Source of the DNA: Bacteroidia bacterium | GTDB lineage: Bacteria; Bacteroidota; Bacteroidia; AKYH767-A; OLB10 | Reading direction: 5' to 3' | Assembly: GCA_016788185.1 (NCBI GenBank) | Contig: JAEUTF010000131.1 | Location: 1-48,339, forward strand | Length of the DNA stretch: 48,339 nt | Notes under the pieces: generated by a model | Database searches by the model: none | What the model was told of the DNA's origin: nothing | What the model saw: only the letters and a program-made list of their open reading frames with translations | In this document: positions 34,538 through 43,392 of the stretch, one piece after another | Numbering within the stretch: the first letter of the stretch is position 1 | How the letters are laid out: each line of letters begins with the position of its first letter | Program-made: the position numbers and the translations under genes

Positions 34538-34951
34538 TTATGATGGTGATGATATGCTATGTTTCTTATATACGGAATGGAAGACTTTTCTGCGCATCTC
34601 CGGTTTCTTCCCAAAGTTAAGCAATAAGCCGACTTCAATATCAGACGCTCTCAGGTAATTAACGAGTTGAGCTTCATGTTGCTCGCACAGACCTTCTGCA
34701 GCTTTTAATTCAATGATTACACAACTCTCCACAATTAGGTCTGCATAGTAGTGTCCAACTTCAAGTTCATCATAGAATACTTTCTGGGGGGATTGACGTA
34801 AAACATAAAGTCCTGCCTTTCTGATTTCATAATACATGGCATTTTCATATACTTTCTCAAGAAAGCCGAACCCGAGTTCATTGTACACTTTGTAAAATGC
34901 TTTCAGAATAACTTCCGTAATATTTGAATGCAGGTGGTTGTTCATCATCAT
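34538..34951 (-). CDS. GxxExxY protein (PD-(D/E)XK nuclease-like)
   Basis: 137 residues. The family name motif is seen at G29-F-L-E32-K-V-Y35, and the nuclease-like core follows: a conserved Asp in 'YYADLIVES', then 'IELKA' and 'HEAQLVNYL', ending 'GLLLNFGKKPEMRRKVF'. This family has a PD-(D/E)XK fold and no proven role; it occurs sporadically in many bacteria and archaea. Three ATG codons in a row begin the frame (34943-34951). The gene and its upstream flank are clearly more AT-rich than the neighbours and use codons like aat, aaa and ttt more freely, which suggests later acquisition. An inverted repeat lies just upstream. Confidence 0.88.
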   Translation of the reverse strand: MMMNNHLHSNITEVILKAFYKVYNELGFGFLEKVYENAMYYEIRKAGLYVLRQSPQKVFYDELEVGHYYADLIVESCVIIELKAAEGLCEQHEAQLVNYLRASDIEVGLLLNFGKKPEMRRKVFHSVYKKHSISSPS

Positions 34952-34972
34952 ACATCATAACCAACATAAAAA

Positions 34973-35008
34973 TCAGTGGCCCATATCAAAAATAATATGG
35001 ACCACTGA
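34973..35008. repeat. Inverted repeat with 14-base arms
   Basis: Arms 34973-34986 (TCAGTGGCCCATAT) and 34995-35008 pair with one mismatch around an 8-base loop. It lies between the GxxExxY start and the end of the ALDH7-type gene. There is no T-run, so it is not a simple terminator; it could be a protein-binding palindrome or a remnant of the insertion that brought the GxxExxY gene. Confidence 0.6.
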
Positions 35009-35038
35009 CTCTACCCGTATATAAACGGATGCAAATGT

Positions 35039-36604
35039 TTATACGTCGAAGCGGATGCCCTGGGCGAGGGGGAGTTCTTTGGAGTAATTGATGGTATTGG
35101 TCTGACGGCGCATGTATATTTTCCATGCATCACTGCCCGATTCACGCCCGCCACCGGTGTCTTTCTCGCCCCCGAAGGCGCCGCCGATTTCCGCTCCCGA
35201 AGTGCCGATGTTGACATTCGCGATGCCGCAGTCGCTGCCTTCGTGCGAGAGAAAAGTCTCCGCTTCCTGCATATCGCGGGTGAAGATCGAAGAGGAGAGG
35301 CCCTGCGGCACATCGTTCTGCAGCGCGATGGCTTCTTCCATGCTGCTGTATTTCATGAGATAGAGGATCGGTGCAAAGGTCTCTTCCTGTACAATCGCAT
35401 AGTGATTTTCCGCTTCCACAATACAGGGCACCACGTAATGGCCGCTTTCATAGCCTTCGCCGCTGAGCACTTCGCCGCCGAAGAGGACCTTGCCTCCTTC
35501 CTTGCGTGCGGAAGCGATGGCGTTCACGAAATCATTTACCGCGCCCTTGTCGATCAGCGGGCCCACGAGGGTGCTGCTGTCGAGCGGATGTCCGATGCGG
35601 ATGTGCTCGTAGGCGGATCTGAGTTTCTGGCTGAACACTTCGTATACCGCTTCGTGGATGATGAGCCGGCGGGTGCTGGTGCAGCGTTGTCCGGCAGTGC
35701 CCACCGCGCCGAAGAGCACCGCGCGCAGCGCCATGTCGAGGTCGGCTTTATCGCTGATGATGATGGCATTGTTACCTCCCAGTTCAAGCAGGGAGCGGCC
35801 GAGACGCTCACCCACTATTTTTCCGGCACGGCGACCCACCCGGGTGGAACCGGTCACGGAGATGAGCGGAACGCGTTTGTCGGCCAGGAAATTATCGCCT
35901 ACGTGTTTGGAAGAGGCAATGATGAGGTTGACCACGCCTTCCGGAACCTGGTTCGCGGCAAGTACTTTCTGAATGATTTTATGCGTGGCCAGCGCGCAAA
36001 GCGGCACTTTGCTAGAGGGTTTCCACACCACCACGTCGCCGCAGACCAGGGCCAGCATGGCATTCCAGCTCCACACCGCCACGGGGAAATTGAAGGCGGA
36101 GATCACCCCGACAGTCCCCAGCGGATGGTATTGTTCGTACATGCGGTGACGTGAGCGTTCACTGTGCATGGTGAGGCCGTAGAGCTGACGCGAAAGTCCC
36201 ACAGCGAAATCGCAGATATCAATCATTTCCTGCACTTCACCCAGGCCTTCCTGGTAAATCTTTCCCATTTCGTAACTCACCAGCCGGCCCAGCGGCTCTT
36301 TGTATGCCCGCAGGGCATCGCCCATCTGGCGTACGATTTCACCACGCTTCGGAGCAGGAATCATGCGCCAGCTGATAAAAGCTTCCTGCGCTTTTTCCAT
36401 GATGTGCTCGTAATCTTCCTGAGTGGCCTGTTGCACGGTGGCGATCAGCTGGCCATCGGCGGGAGAAAAGGATTCGAGAAGCTCTCCTTTGGTCTGGATC
36501 CAGGTGTTGCCGGTGCTCGCGCCGTGGTTCACGGCGGCGATGCCGAGGGTTTTCAGCATTTCGGCCACTTTATAGTCGTTCAGGGCCATTGTTTCGTTTT
36601 TCAT
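35039..36604 (-). CDS. ALDH7-type alpha-aminoadipate semialdehyde / piperideine-6-carboxylate dehydrogenase
   Basis: About 521 residues from the ATG at 36604 (MKNETMALNDYKVAEMLKTLGI); 36589 is the alternative, and upstream codons run into the promoter. It fits the antiquitin (ALDH7A1) branch: 'SPADGQLIATVQQAT', 'GVISAFNFPVAVWSWN' (with the catalytic Asn), 'LLELGGNNAIIIS', nucleophile in 'GTAGQRCTSTRRL', and the branch-specific end 'SGSDAWKIYMRRQTNTINYS' plus 'LPLAQGIRFDV'. It oxidises aminoadipate semialdehyde in lysine catabolism; some relatives act on betaine aldehyde. No lysine-6-aminotransferase gene is close. It is divergent from the PKD protein gene. Confidence 0.9.
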   Translation of the reverse strand: MKNETMALNDYKVAEMLKTLGIAAVNHGASTGNTWIQTKGELLESFSPADGQLIATVQQATQEDYEHIMEKAQEAFISWRMIPAPKRGEIVRQMGDALRAYKEPLGRLVSYEMGKIYQEGLGEVQEMIDICDFAVGLSRQLYGLTMHSERSRHRMYEQYHPLGTVGVISAFNFPVAVWSWNAMLALVCGDVVVWKPSSKVPLCALATHKIIQKVLAANQVPEGVVNLIIASSKHVGDNFLADKRVPLISVTGSTRVGRRAGKIVGERLGRSLLELGGNNAIIISDKADLDMALRAVLFGAVGTAGQRCTSTRRLIIHEAVYEVFSQKLRSAYEHIRIGHPLDSSTLVGPLIDKGAVNDFVNAIASARKEGGKVLFGGEVLSGEGYESGHYVVPCIVEAENHYAIVQEETFAPILYLMKYSSMEEAIALQNDVPQGLSSSIFTRDMQEAETFLSHEGSDCGIANVNIGTSGAEIGGAFGGEKDTGGGRESGSDAWKIYMRRQTNTINYSKELPLAQGIRFDV

Positions 36605-36627
36605 AATCCGGGCGTTCATTGAGGGCA

Positions 36628-36635
36628 CAAAGTTA
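36628..36635 (-). promoter_or_regulatory. Bacteroidota -7 element before the ALDH7-type gene
   Basis: TAACTTTG on the reverse strand is an exact TAnnTTTG match 23 bases before the ATG at 36604. It rules out the longer frame starting at 36724. Confidence 0.55.
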
Positions 36636-36877
36636 CGAAGAATGTCCCCTGTTTCTTGCATCGTGACGGATGGCGCACCGGCTTTTGTATACCTCTGAAA
36701 GTCAAACTGCTGATCGGGTTTCATCTTGATTCGGGTGGAGAAAGTTCATCGCTATAAGCCTTCCCGGATAATTTCTTGCAGCTTTTTTAATAATGCAACA
36801 CCATGTCGCCGCGTTGCAGGAATTTTCAACCAGTAAGAATCCCGGTAAAACCGCTGATTCTTCCGGTTCAGAGGATT

Positions 36878-36885
36878 TACCTTCA
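36878..36885 (+). promoter_or_regulatory. Possible -7 element before the PKD-repeat gene
   Basis: TACCTTCA is two bases from TAnnTTTG and lies 36 bases before the ATG at 36922. No clear -33 box. Confidence 0.3.
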
Positions 36886-36921
36886 GTTCCTGAATTTATT
36901 TATGAAATTTTGAAGGCCATC

Positions 36922-39900
36922 ATGTTACGTTTCCTTCTATGCTGCTGTCTGTTGCTTGCCGTTCCTTTTACAGGGCTGCAGGCCCAGCTGAGCTCCTGTG
37001 CGAATGCCGATTTCGAACAAAACAGTTTTACCAACTGGTCGGCGACCACCGGCTGGTGCTGTCCGATCAACTCCACCACACCCGGACTGGTGGCCGGCCG
37101 GCATACCATCATGACAGGGCCCGGCACCGATCCCAATACCAACGGCGCGGTGACGGTGGTGGCGCCCGGTGGTCAGTATTCGGCACGCCTGGGCAACGAC
37201 AACATCGGGGCGGAGGCGGAGCAGCTGACGTATCAGATCAATGTGGATCCCTCCAACGCGCTTTTCATTTACCGCTATGCCGTGGTGCTGGAGGATCCGA
37301 ACCATACGCCGCAGGAGCAACCGCGCTTTGAAATCCGTGTTTACGATCAGAACGGCGCCGCACTGGGCTGCGGGACCTACAATGTATATGCCTCCGCCGG
37401 CATTCCCGGTTTCGTCACCATCGTGAATGCCTTTGGAAGCACCATCCATTACAAGGACTGGACCACGGTGGGCATCGACCTCAGCCCCTACCTGGGTCAA
37501 ACCGTCACCATTGAATTCAGTACCGGCGATTGTGCGCTGGGCGGACATTTCGGTTATGCCTATGTGGATTGTTACTGCAGTCCGCTGCAGATCTTAACGG
37601 ATTTCTGTTCCGGTGCCAATTCCACCACCCTGACGGCGCCTGTGGGATTTGCCTCCTACCTCTGGAACACCGGGGCCAGTACCCGTTCCATCACGGTGGC
37701 CAATGCCGTGGTGGGCACCCAGTACACCTGCACCATGACTTCCGTTACGGGCTGCACGGTGACCCTTACGGCCATCCTTACCCCCACGGTCATTGCCGGT
37801 TCCTACGGAGAAGCCAGCCGCTGTCAGAACGCTGCGGCTTTCCACGACTCCTCCCAGGTCGTCACGGGCACCCCCATCAGCCAATGGCTCTGGGATTTCG
37901 GAGATGGCAATACCTCGGGGCAGCAGCATCCCGTACACAGCTATGCTGCGCCCGGCGTCTACACCGTGGCGCTAACGGTTACGAACATGGGTGGATGTAC
38001 GGATACGATACGCCGACAGATCACCATTGATCCGCCGCCGCTGGCCGCTTTTGGCACCAGCGCTGTTTGCCCGGGCAACCCAGCCTCCTTCACCGACCTC
38101 AGCACCTCGCTCAACGGACCTTTGATGACCTGGTCCTGGAGTTTCGGCGATGGCAGCGCCATCGATACCCTCCGGCATCCTCAGCACCTCTTTACCAGTC
38201 CCGGTACCTATCCTGTCACACTCGTAGTGTCCGACAGCATCGGCTGCCGCGACACCCTTGTGCAGAACATCGCCACCCTGCCGGGGCCGGAGGCCGGTTT
38301 CAGCTATGTCTCCGCCTGCGTAAACAGCCAGATCCTCTTCAGCGACACCTCGCGTTCCGCCGGAACCACGATCCTTTCCCGTGTCTGGGATTTCGGTGAC
38401 GGCAGCCCCACGGTCAGCGGGCCGGCCGCACCGGCGCATCTGTATCCCGGCCCGGGTACCTATACTGCTACGCTGGTGATCACTACCGCTAACGGTTGCG
38501 TAGATACGATTTCAGCGCCCGTCGATGTGCAGTCGGTTCCTCAGGCGGCCTTCAGCAGCAATACCCCCTGTGCCGGGCAACTGGTGCAGTTCAGTGACCT
38601 GTCGTCGACGGCGGCCGGCGCCGTCACCGCCTGGGCCTGGGATTTCGGCGATGCCTCGGCGCCATCTTTTACGCAGCATCCGGGCCATGCCTATGCCGCG
38701 GCCGGCACCTATACCGTGACCTTGATCGTAACCGGCAGCAATGCCTGTTCCGACACCCTGCAGCAATCCGTCAATGTGTTGCCTGCCCCCCTGGCCGGCT
38801 TCGCCTATACACCGGTTTGTCCCGGCGTTTCTTCGTCCTTTACCGATCTGACACAGTTTCCTGCCGGAACCGTAACGTCCTGGACCTGGGATTTTGGCGA
38901 CGGGTCGGCACCCGTGAACGGACAGCAGCCCGCCCATACCTTCGCCGCACCGGGGACGTATGCCGTACAGCTGATGGTGAACGGCAGTAACGGTTGTGCC
39001 GATACCCTGTTGCAGATGGTTGATACAGAGCCTTTGCCCCAGGTGGCGTATTTTATCCCTTCCGGCTGTGAGCAGGCCCCCGTTTTTTTTCCCAACCTGT
39101 CCACCATCGCTTCCGGCAACATCGTCTCCTGGTCCTGGGATTTCGGGGATGGAAGCCCCCTTTCCGGCGCTTCGAGTCCCACGCATCATTTTAACGCTCC
39201 CGGCACTTATTTTGTGCAGCTTACCGGCACCAGCAACCGTGGGTGCACGGCGTCCATACAGAACGAAGTCACCATTCATCCACGGCCACAGGCCGCCTTC
39301 AGCGTCCCGGCGTTTTGTCCCGGCGAATCCGCCTACTTCAACGACCAGAGTACCCTGAGTTCCGGCAACATCGTCGACTGGATATGGAATTTCGGCGATG
39401 CCAGCCCCCGTGTTTTCGGCGATCCTTCACCGGTACATAGCTATCCGGGCGCAGGAACCTACACGACCGAACTGGTGGTGATGAGTTCAGAGGGCTGTTT
39501 CGATACGATATCCGCCCCCGTCCTGATGCACACCCTGCCGCAGGCTTCCTTCAGTACCATCGGCGCACCTTGCCAGGGCATGCCCATCGCCACGTCCAAT
39601 ACCTCCTCGCTTCCGGGGGGGATTATCAGCGCCTGTCAATGGCAGTTCGGGGATGGCAGGAGCAGCAATGCGGTGAATCCGGCCATCCATTATCCGCAGC
39701 CGGGCACCTACCAGATCAGCCTGATGGTAACAGGAAACAACGGATGTACGGACAGTGTCTCCGCTTCCGTCACCGTTCTGCCCGCGCCGGTTCCGTCGAT
39801 CCTGATGCAGAACAGTTGCAGCGGAGAAGCCGTTTCTTTTGCAGCAGGTTCAGCGGGTACCGGCCCTCTGAATGCCTGGAGCTGGAATTTCGGCGACGGA

Positions 39901-41301
39901 AGTACTTCTGTACAGCCGGCACCGGCTCATGCGTATTCGCAACACGGTCAGTACAATGTATACCTCCGGGTGACCGACGCCCTGGGTTGTGTAGGGGATA
40001 CCCTGCAGCCGCTCCAGATCTATGCCCGCCCGGTGGCGGCCTTCAGCGCCGGCGATGAATGCCCGGGCGTGCCGGTCAGTTTCATGAACCAGTCGGGCAT
40101 TGCCCCCGGCTATGCCATCAGCGCCTGGCAATGGAGTTTCGGGGATGGGACACCGTTAGAGGCTACGGCCGGCCCTCAGCACAGTTATGCATCACCCGGA
40201 TCTTACCCGGTCAGCCTGGTAGCGGTGTCGGCCAACGGCTGCCGCGATACGGCCCGGTCTACCCTCCGCATCTTCCCGCTGCCCCAGGTATCCTTCACTG
40301 CGGATACCGTGTGCGCCGGATTACCGAGTAGTTTCTCCAACCGCAGCGCGATCGCTTCCGGCTCCATCGCAGCCTGGAACTGGGATTTCGGAGATGGAAC
40401 GGCGGGAAGCGCCTATGCTCCGCAGCATGTGTATGCCCGGGGTGGAACGTATCCTGTCCGCCTGACCGCTGTCAGTGATCAGGGTTGTGTGGATTCAGCC
40501 ACCGCCGCCGTCAGGGTGTGGAGGCTGCCACAGGCCGGCATCAGAGCCGATGTGCAGGAAGGCTGCGAACCGCTTGCGGTGCAGTTCAGCGATTTTTCTT
40601 CTTCTGCCGACGGGGTGGTCAGCGGCTGGTTCTGGGATTTCGGCCAGGGCGATACCGTATCGGGACCGCTGCCGGCCTTTACCTATTCTTCGGCCGGTAG
40701 TTATTCTGTAACGCTTACGGTGACCAGTTCCCTGGGTTGTGTGCACGATTCCCTGCATACGGCCTTCATCCATGTGCATCCAAACCCCGTAGCCGCGTTC
40801 AGCTATGATCCGCAGCAACCCTCGGTGTATATGCCGGAGGTGTTTTTTCATGATCAGTCAGGTGGTGCCGCACAGTGGTGGTGGAATTTCGGAGATTCGG
40901 CTACTTCTGTTCTGCAGAATCCCTCGCACCTGTATGGAAGTCCGGGCACCTACACCGTCACCCTCATCGTGGAGAGTTCTGAAGGTTGCCGGGATACCGT
41001 ATGGAAAGTTCTGGAAGTGGAAAAGGACTATGCGTTCTGGATACCCAATGCCTTTACGCCCAATAACGATGGCCGGAACGACGTGTTCATGGTAAAGGGC
41101 TTCGGCTACACCGGCTATGAGATGAGCATTTTTAACCGCTGGGGCGAGCGGGTTTACACGGGCAGCAACGATGCGGAGGGCTGGGACGGCACCCTCGGCG
41201 GTGAACCGGTAAAGATGGATGTGTACGTGTACAAGGTGGATATCCGTGATGTTTTCGGTAATCCGCACAGTTACACCGGAAGAGTAACCCTGGTTCGCTG
41301 A
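36922..41301 (+). CDS. Giant secreted protein with 13 PKD domains and T9SS type B (CHU_C) domain
   Basis: About 1459 residues from the ATG at 36922, which starts a signal peptide (MLRFLLCCCLLLAVPFTGLQAQ); the open frame upstream to 36793 has none. A Cys-containing jelly-roll-like domain (about 23-215) and a short linker precede thirteen PKD domains of about 85 residues, each with a W-x-(D/S/N)-F-G-(D/Q) core (WSWDFGDGS and variants). Twelve of thirteen also carry a Cys near their start ('CPG...F.D.S') and nearly all a Cys in a 'GC.DT' turn near the end, likely a disulfide per repeat. The end (FWIPNAFTPNNDGRNDVF...FNRWGERVY) is a CHU_C T9SS signal. Probable surface stalk or adhesin. Confidence 0.92.
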   Translation: MLRFLLCCCLLLAVPFTGLQAQLSSCANADFEQNSFTNWSATTGWCCPINSTTPGLVAGRHTIMTGPGTDPNTNGAVTVVAPGGQYSARLGNDNIGAEAEQLTYQINVDPSNALFIYRYAVVLEDPNHTPQEQPRFEIRVYDQNGAALGCGTYNVYASAGIPGFVTIVNAFGSTIHYKDWTTVGIDLSPYLGQTVTIEFSTGDCALGGHFGYAYVDCYCSPLQILTDFCSGANSTTLTAPVGFASYLWNTGASTRSITVANAVVGTQYTCTMTSVTGCTVTLTAILTPTVIAGSYGEASRCQNAAAFHDSSQVVTGTPISQWLWDFGDGNTSGQQHPVHSYAAPGVYTVALTVTNMGGCTDTIRRQITIDPPPLAAFGTSAVCPGNPASFTDLSTSLNGPLMTWSWSFGDGSAIDTLRHPQHLFTSPGTYPVTLVVSDSIGCRDTLVQNIATLPGPEAGFSYVSACVNSQILFSDTSRSAGTTILSRVWDFGDGSPTVSGPAAPAHLYPGPGTYTATLVITTANGCVDTISAPVDVQSVPQAAFSSNTPCAGQLVQFSDLSSTAAGAVTAWAWDFGDASAPSFTQHPGHAYAAAGTYTVTLIVTGSNACSDTLQQSVNVLPAPLAGFAYTPVCPGVSSSFTDLTQFPAGTVTSWTWDFGDGSAPVNGQQPAHTFAAPGTYAVQLMVNGSNGCADTLLQMVDTEPLPQVAYFIPSGCEQAPVFFPNLSTIASGNIVSWSWDFGDGSPLSGASSPTHHFNAPGTYFVQLTGTSNRGCTASIQNEVTIHPRPQAAFSVPAFCPGESAYFNDQSTLSSGNIVDWIWNFGDASPRVFGDPSPVHSYPGAGTYTTELVVMSSEGCFDTISAPVLMHTLPQASFSTIGAPCQGMPIATSNTSSLPGGIISACQWQFGDGRSSNAVNPAIHYPQPGTYQISLMVTGNNGCTDSVSASVTVLPAPVPSILMQNSCSGEAVSFAAGSAGTGPLNAWSWNFGDGSTSVQPAPAHAYSQHGQYNVYLRVTDALGCVGDTLQPLQIYARPVAAFSAGDECPGVPVSFMNQSGIAPGYAISAWQWSFGDGTPLEATAGPQHSYASPGSYPVSLVAVSANGCRDTARSTLRIFPLPQVSFTADTVCAGLPSSFSNRSAIASGSIAAWNWDFGDGTAGSAYAPQHVYARGGTYPVRLTAVSDQGCVDSATAAVRVWRLPQAGIRADVQEGCEPLAVQFSDFSSSADGVVSGWFWDFGQGDTVSGPLPAFTYSSAGSYSVTLTVTSSLGCVHDSLHTAFIHVHPNPVAAFSYDPQQPSVYMPEVFFHDQSGGAAQWWWNFGDSATSVLQNPSHLYGSPGTYTVTLIVESSEGCRDTVWKVLEVEKDYAFWIPNAFTPNNDGRNDVFMVKGFGYTGYEMSIFNRWGERVYTGSNDAEGWDGTLGGEPVKMDVYVYKVDIRDVFGNPHSYTGRVTLVR

Positions 41302-41522
41302 GGGAGAGGCCTGCCTTACTTTGCAAATAAAAGCACCGGGGCTTGGCGCTCATTCCATCAACCCCGGCGTATTAAAACCGGTTCAACGCAAAAATGCCGG
41401 ATCAGCGCAATTTAACACTGATGCCGGAAGGTCTGTTTGCCGGTAGGCCGGATGGGCGTTGTCTGAAGTATACAAGGTGTGGAGGAGCCGGAAACGGACA
41501 AGTCTCCGGAGCCATCCATTCA

Positions 41523-42398
41523 TCAAAGGGGACCTGCGCCCCAGCTGCAGGTGAATTTCTCTCCTGGCAGGAGGCGGATGATCCCTTCCTTTTCTTCGAT
41601 GTTTCCGGTGGCGTTCACGCTGTCGGCAATGCCCTGCCAGGGTTCGATGCAGAGAAAGTCGGCGTCTTTAGCGGCCCAAAGACCCAGGAAGGGGCAGCGG
41701 TTTATCTTCACAAGGAGTCCCTGCTCATTTTTTCTGCTGCGCAGGAATATTTTTTCTGAACGGATGTTCTTAAATACCAGCGCGTCGTTGGCGAACAGTG
41801 CTTTTGTTAAGGGAATTTTTTTTCCGGTGAAGAAGGGGATGGCTTGGCTGCTGATCAGGCCCTGATCCAGCGGCCAGCGCAATGCGTCTTCTTCCTTTTC
41901 AAATTCGAGGTAATAGTCCTCGTATGTTTCCCGTACGTCAAAAGGCAACCTGAACGCGGGATGCGCACCTACTGAAAAGTACAGATCGTCATCACCGGTA
42001 TTGTAAATGGTATAAGCCACCTCCAGTTCCCGCTCATGCAGTGTGTAAAGAATATCAAAGTGGAAGGCAAAGGGATACACCTTCCTGCTTTCCGTATCAT
42101 CGCTCAGACGGAAACGCAGTTGATCCGCTTTCTTTTCAATCAGATCAAACACCCTTTCCCTGGCAAAGCCATGACGCGGCAAGGTATAGGATCGGCCTTT
42201 GTAACGGTACGTATTCTCCTTCAGCTGGCCTACCACCGGGAACAGCACCGGCGACTGTTTGGGCCATGCTTTGCCGGCCTGCCAGAGATATTCTGTGCGA
42301 CGTTTCTTGTGATAGAGTCCGGTGAGCTCAGCCCCTGCCGGGTTAACATCAATGCGTAAATAGTCGTTCTCAATACGGATCATCTCAATGGTTTTCAT
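41523..42398 (-). CDS. LacX-like aldose 1-epimerase family protein
   Basis: 291 residues. Galactose-mutarotase fold with LacX/YeaD-type signatures: 'GAELTGLYHKKRRTEYLWQ', 'LFPVVGQLKENTYRYKGRSY' , 'PRHGFARE' (His), 'SVGAHPAF' (His) and 'CIEPWQGIADS' (Glu). These match the two His and one Glu used by epimerases. It probably interconverts alpha and beta anomers of a sugar or sugar phosphate in the cytoplasm; there is no signal peptide. It converges on the PKD gene across a 221-base gap (41302-41522) that holds only a loose inverted repeat (CCGGGG...CCCCGG) and a promoter-like TTACTTTG without a gene. Confidence 0.88.
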   Translation of the reverse strand: MKTIEMIRIENDYLRIDVNPAGAELTGLYHKKRRTEYLWQAGKAWPKQSPVLFPVVGQLKENTYRYKGRSYTLPRHGFARERVFDLIEKKADQLRFRLSDDTESRKVYPFAFHFDILYTLHERELEVAYTIYNTGDDDLYFSVGAHPAFRLPFDVRETYEDYYLEFEKEEDALRWPLDQGLISSQAIPFFTGKKIPLTKALFANDALVFKNIRSEKIFLRSRKNEQGLLVKINRCPFLGLWAAKDADFLCIEPWQGIADSVNATGNIEEKEGIIRLLPGEKFTCSWGAGPL

Positions 42399-42440
42399 GT
42401 TGATGAAAGTGCCGGAATCTAAAAATAAGGCGGAATGAAT

Positions 42441-43340
42441 TCATGGCAGCATTTCAAATACAAACAGACCAGGTGTTTTACCGGCAGCCTCATTGGTGAT
42501 GATCATGGTGCCATCGGGGAGAAAAGTAATGCCTTCTGCTTTTGTAAAAAGGTGGGGAGGGAGGCTTGTCATATACGTTACCTCTCCTTTCCGGTTCATT
42601 GTCAGCAGGATTTTGTCGGCTGCGGATATCATGTAGATTTCATCGCTCAGCGGATGAACGGAAAGACTGGCAGGCCGGAAATTGAACGGTTTTACCATCC
42701 CCCGGGCCGTGGTATCCGTCAGCTGTAGGCTGAACGATTTGGCATCAGCGGCAAGTTGATCCGTGTTAAGGCGGTACAATGGCTCTTCGCTCAGTTGTTT
42801 TTTCTCAAGATCAAAAGCATAAATCAAACGCAGGGTACGCGCGTCAGGTGCTGCCGGTTTGCTTTTCGCCGCGATGAGCAGGCGATCGTGTCCGGCATCG
42901 TAGCAAAGCCCCTCGTTGTTCGCCGTCTGCAACAACAAGGTGTAATGTTTAACCACAGGGTTTGCCGAACGGAAATGCTGCCATTCCGTAAGCCGGCCAT
43001 CACTTCTCAGTATATACAGCGTATTTCCGGCCAGGGTGAGTCCTTCAAAATCGCCGGTGCTATCGAACGCATGCCTCGAAATAATGTCATCCGTTCTGAA
43101 ATCATAAATGAACACGATGCCCTGTTCATCCTGAACACAGGCCACACGGGAATCATCCACATCCGTAAGTCCTGAAACTTCGTTGAGCATGGGCGGTAGT
43201 TGACGATGGATGTTGGGCTGCTGCAGATTGTATTTAAACGCATGCTGACCTTTGGCAGCCGCAACCGTCAGCAACAGGAGGAGCGGGAGCCATCTCCTTA
43301 AAAGGGTGGAGTGGGAGACGGGCATCTTCATCGAAATCAT
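42441..43340 (-). CDS. SdiA-regulated-type secreted beta-propeller protein
   Basis: About 299 residues from the ATG at 43340 (43331 and 43325 also possible). The open frame extends to 43445 but that part overlaps the end of the ALDH8-type gene. A signal peptide (LLRRWLPLLLLLTVAAAKGQ) is followed by propeller-like repeats with the family's features: 'LNEVSGLTDVDDSRVACVQDEQGIVFIYD' (in parts), 'STGDFEGLTLAGNTLYILRSDGRL', 'NNEGLCYDAGHDRLLIAAK', 'FRPASLSVHPLSDEIYMIS', 'KAEGITFLPDGTMIITNEA'. This matches SdiA-regulated/YjiK-type proteins, whose role is unknown. Probably periplasmic. Confidence 0.82.
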   Translation of the reverse strand: MISMKMPVSHSTLLRRWLPLLLLLTVAAAKGQHAFKYNLQQPNIHRQLPPMLNEVSGLTDVDDSRVACVQDEQGIVFIYDFRTDDIISRHAFDSTGDFEGLTLAGNTLYILRSDGRLTEWQHFRSANPVVKHYTLLLQTANNEGLCYDAGHDRLLIAAKSKPAAPDARTLRLIYAFDLEKKQLSEEPLYRLNTDQLAADAKSFSLQLTDTTARGMVKPFNFRPASLSVHPLSDEIYMISAADKILLTMNRKGEVTYMTSLPPHLFTKAEGITFLPDGTMIITNEAAGKTPGLFVFEMLP

Positions 43341-43392
43341 TGTGCGGGATTGACGTATTTTCATTGGCCGACAGGAAGCAGATTGGCGTGGG

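Noticed and set aside
37830-41020. Tandem DNA repeat or CRISPR array in the PKD gene
   Set aside because: The repetition is at the protein level with a period of about 255 bases; the DNA copies are diverged and coding.
41394-41759. Open frame after a promoter-like TTACTTTG in the gap before the LacX-like gene
   Set aside because: Most of it is antisense to the LacX-like gene and the translation has no recognisable features.
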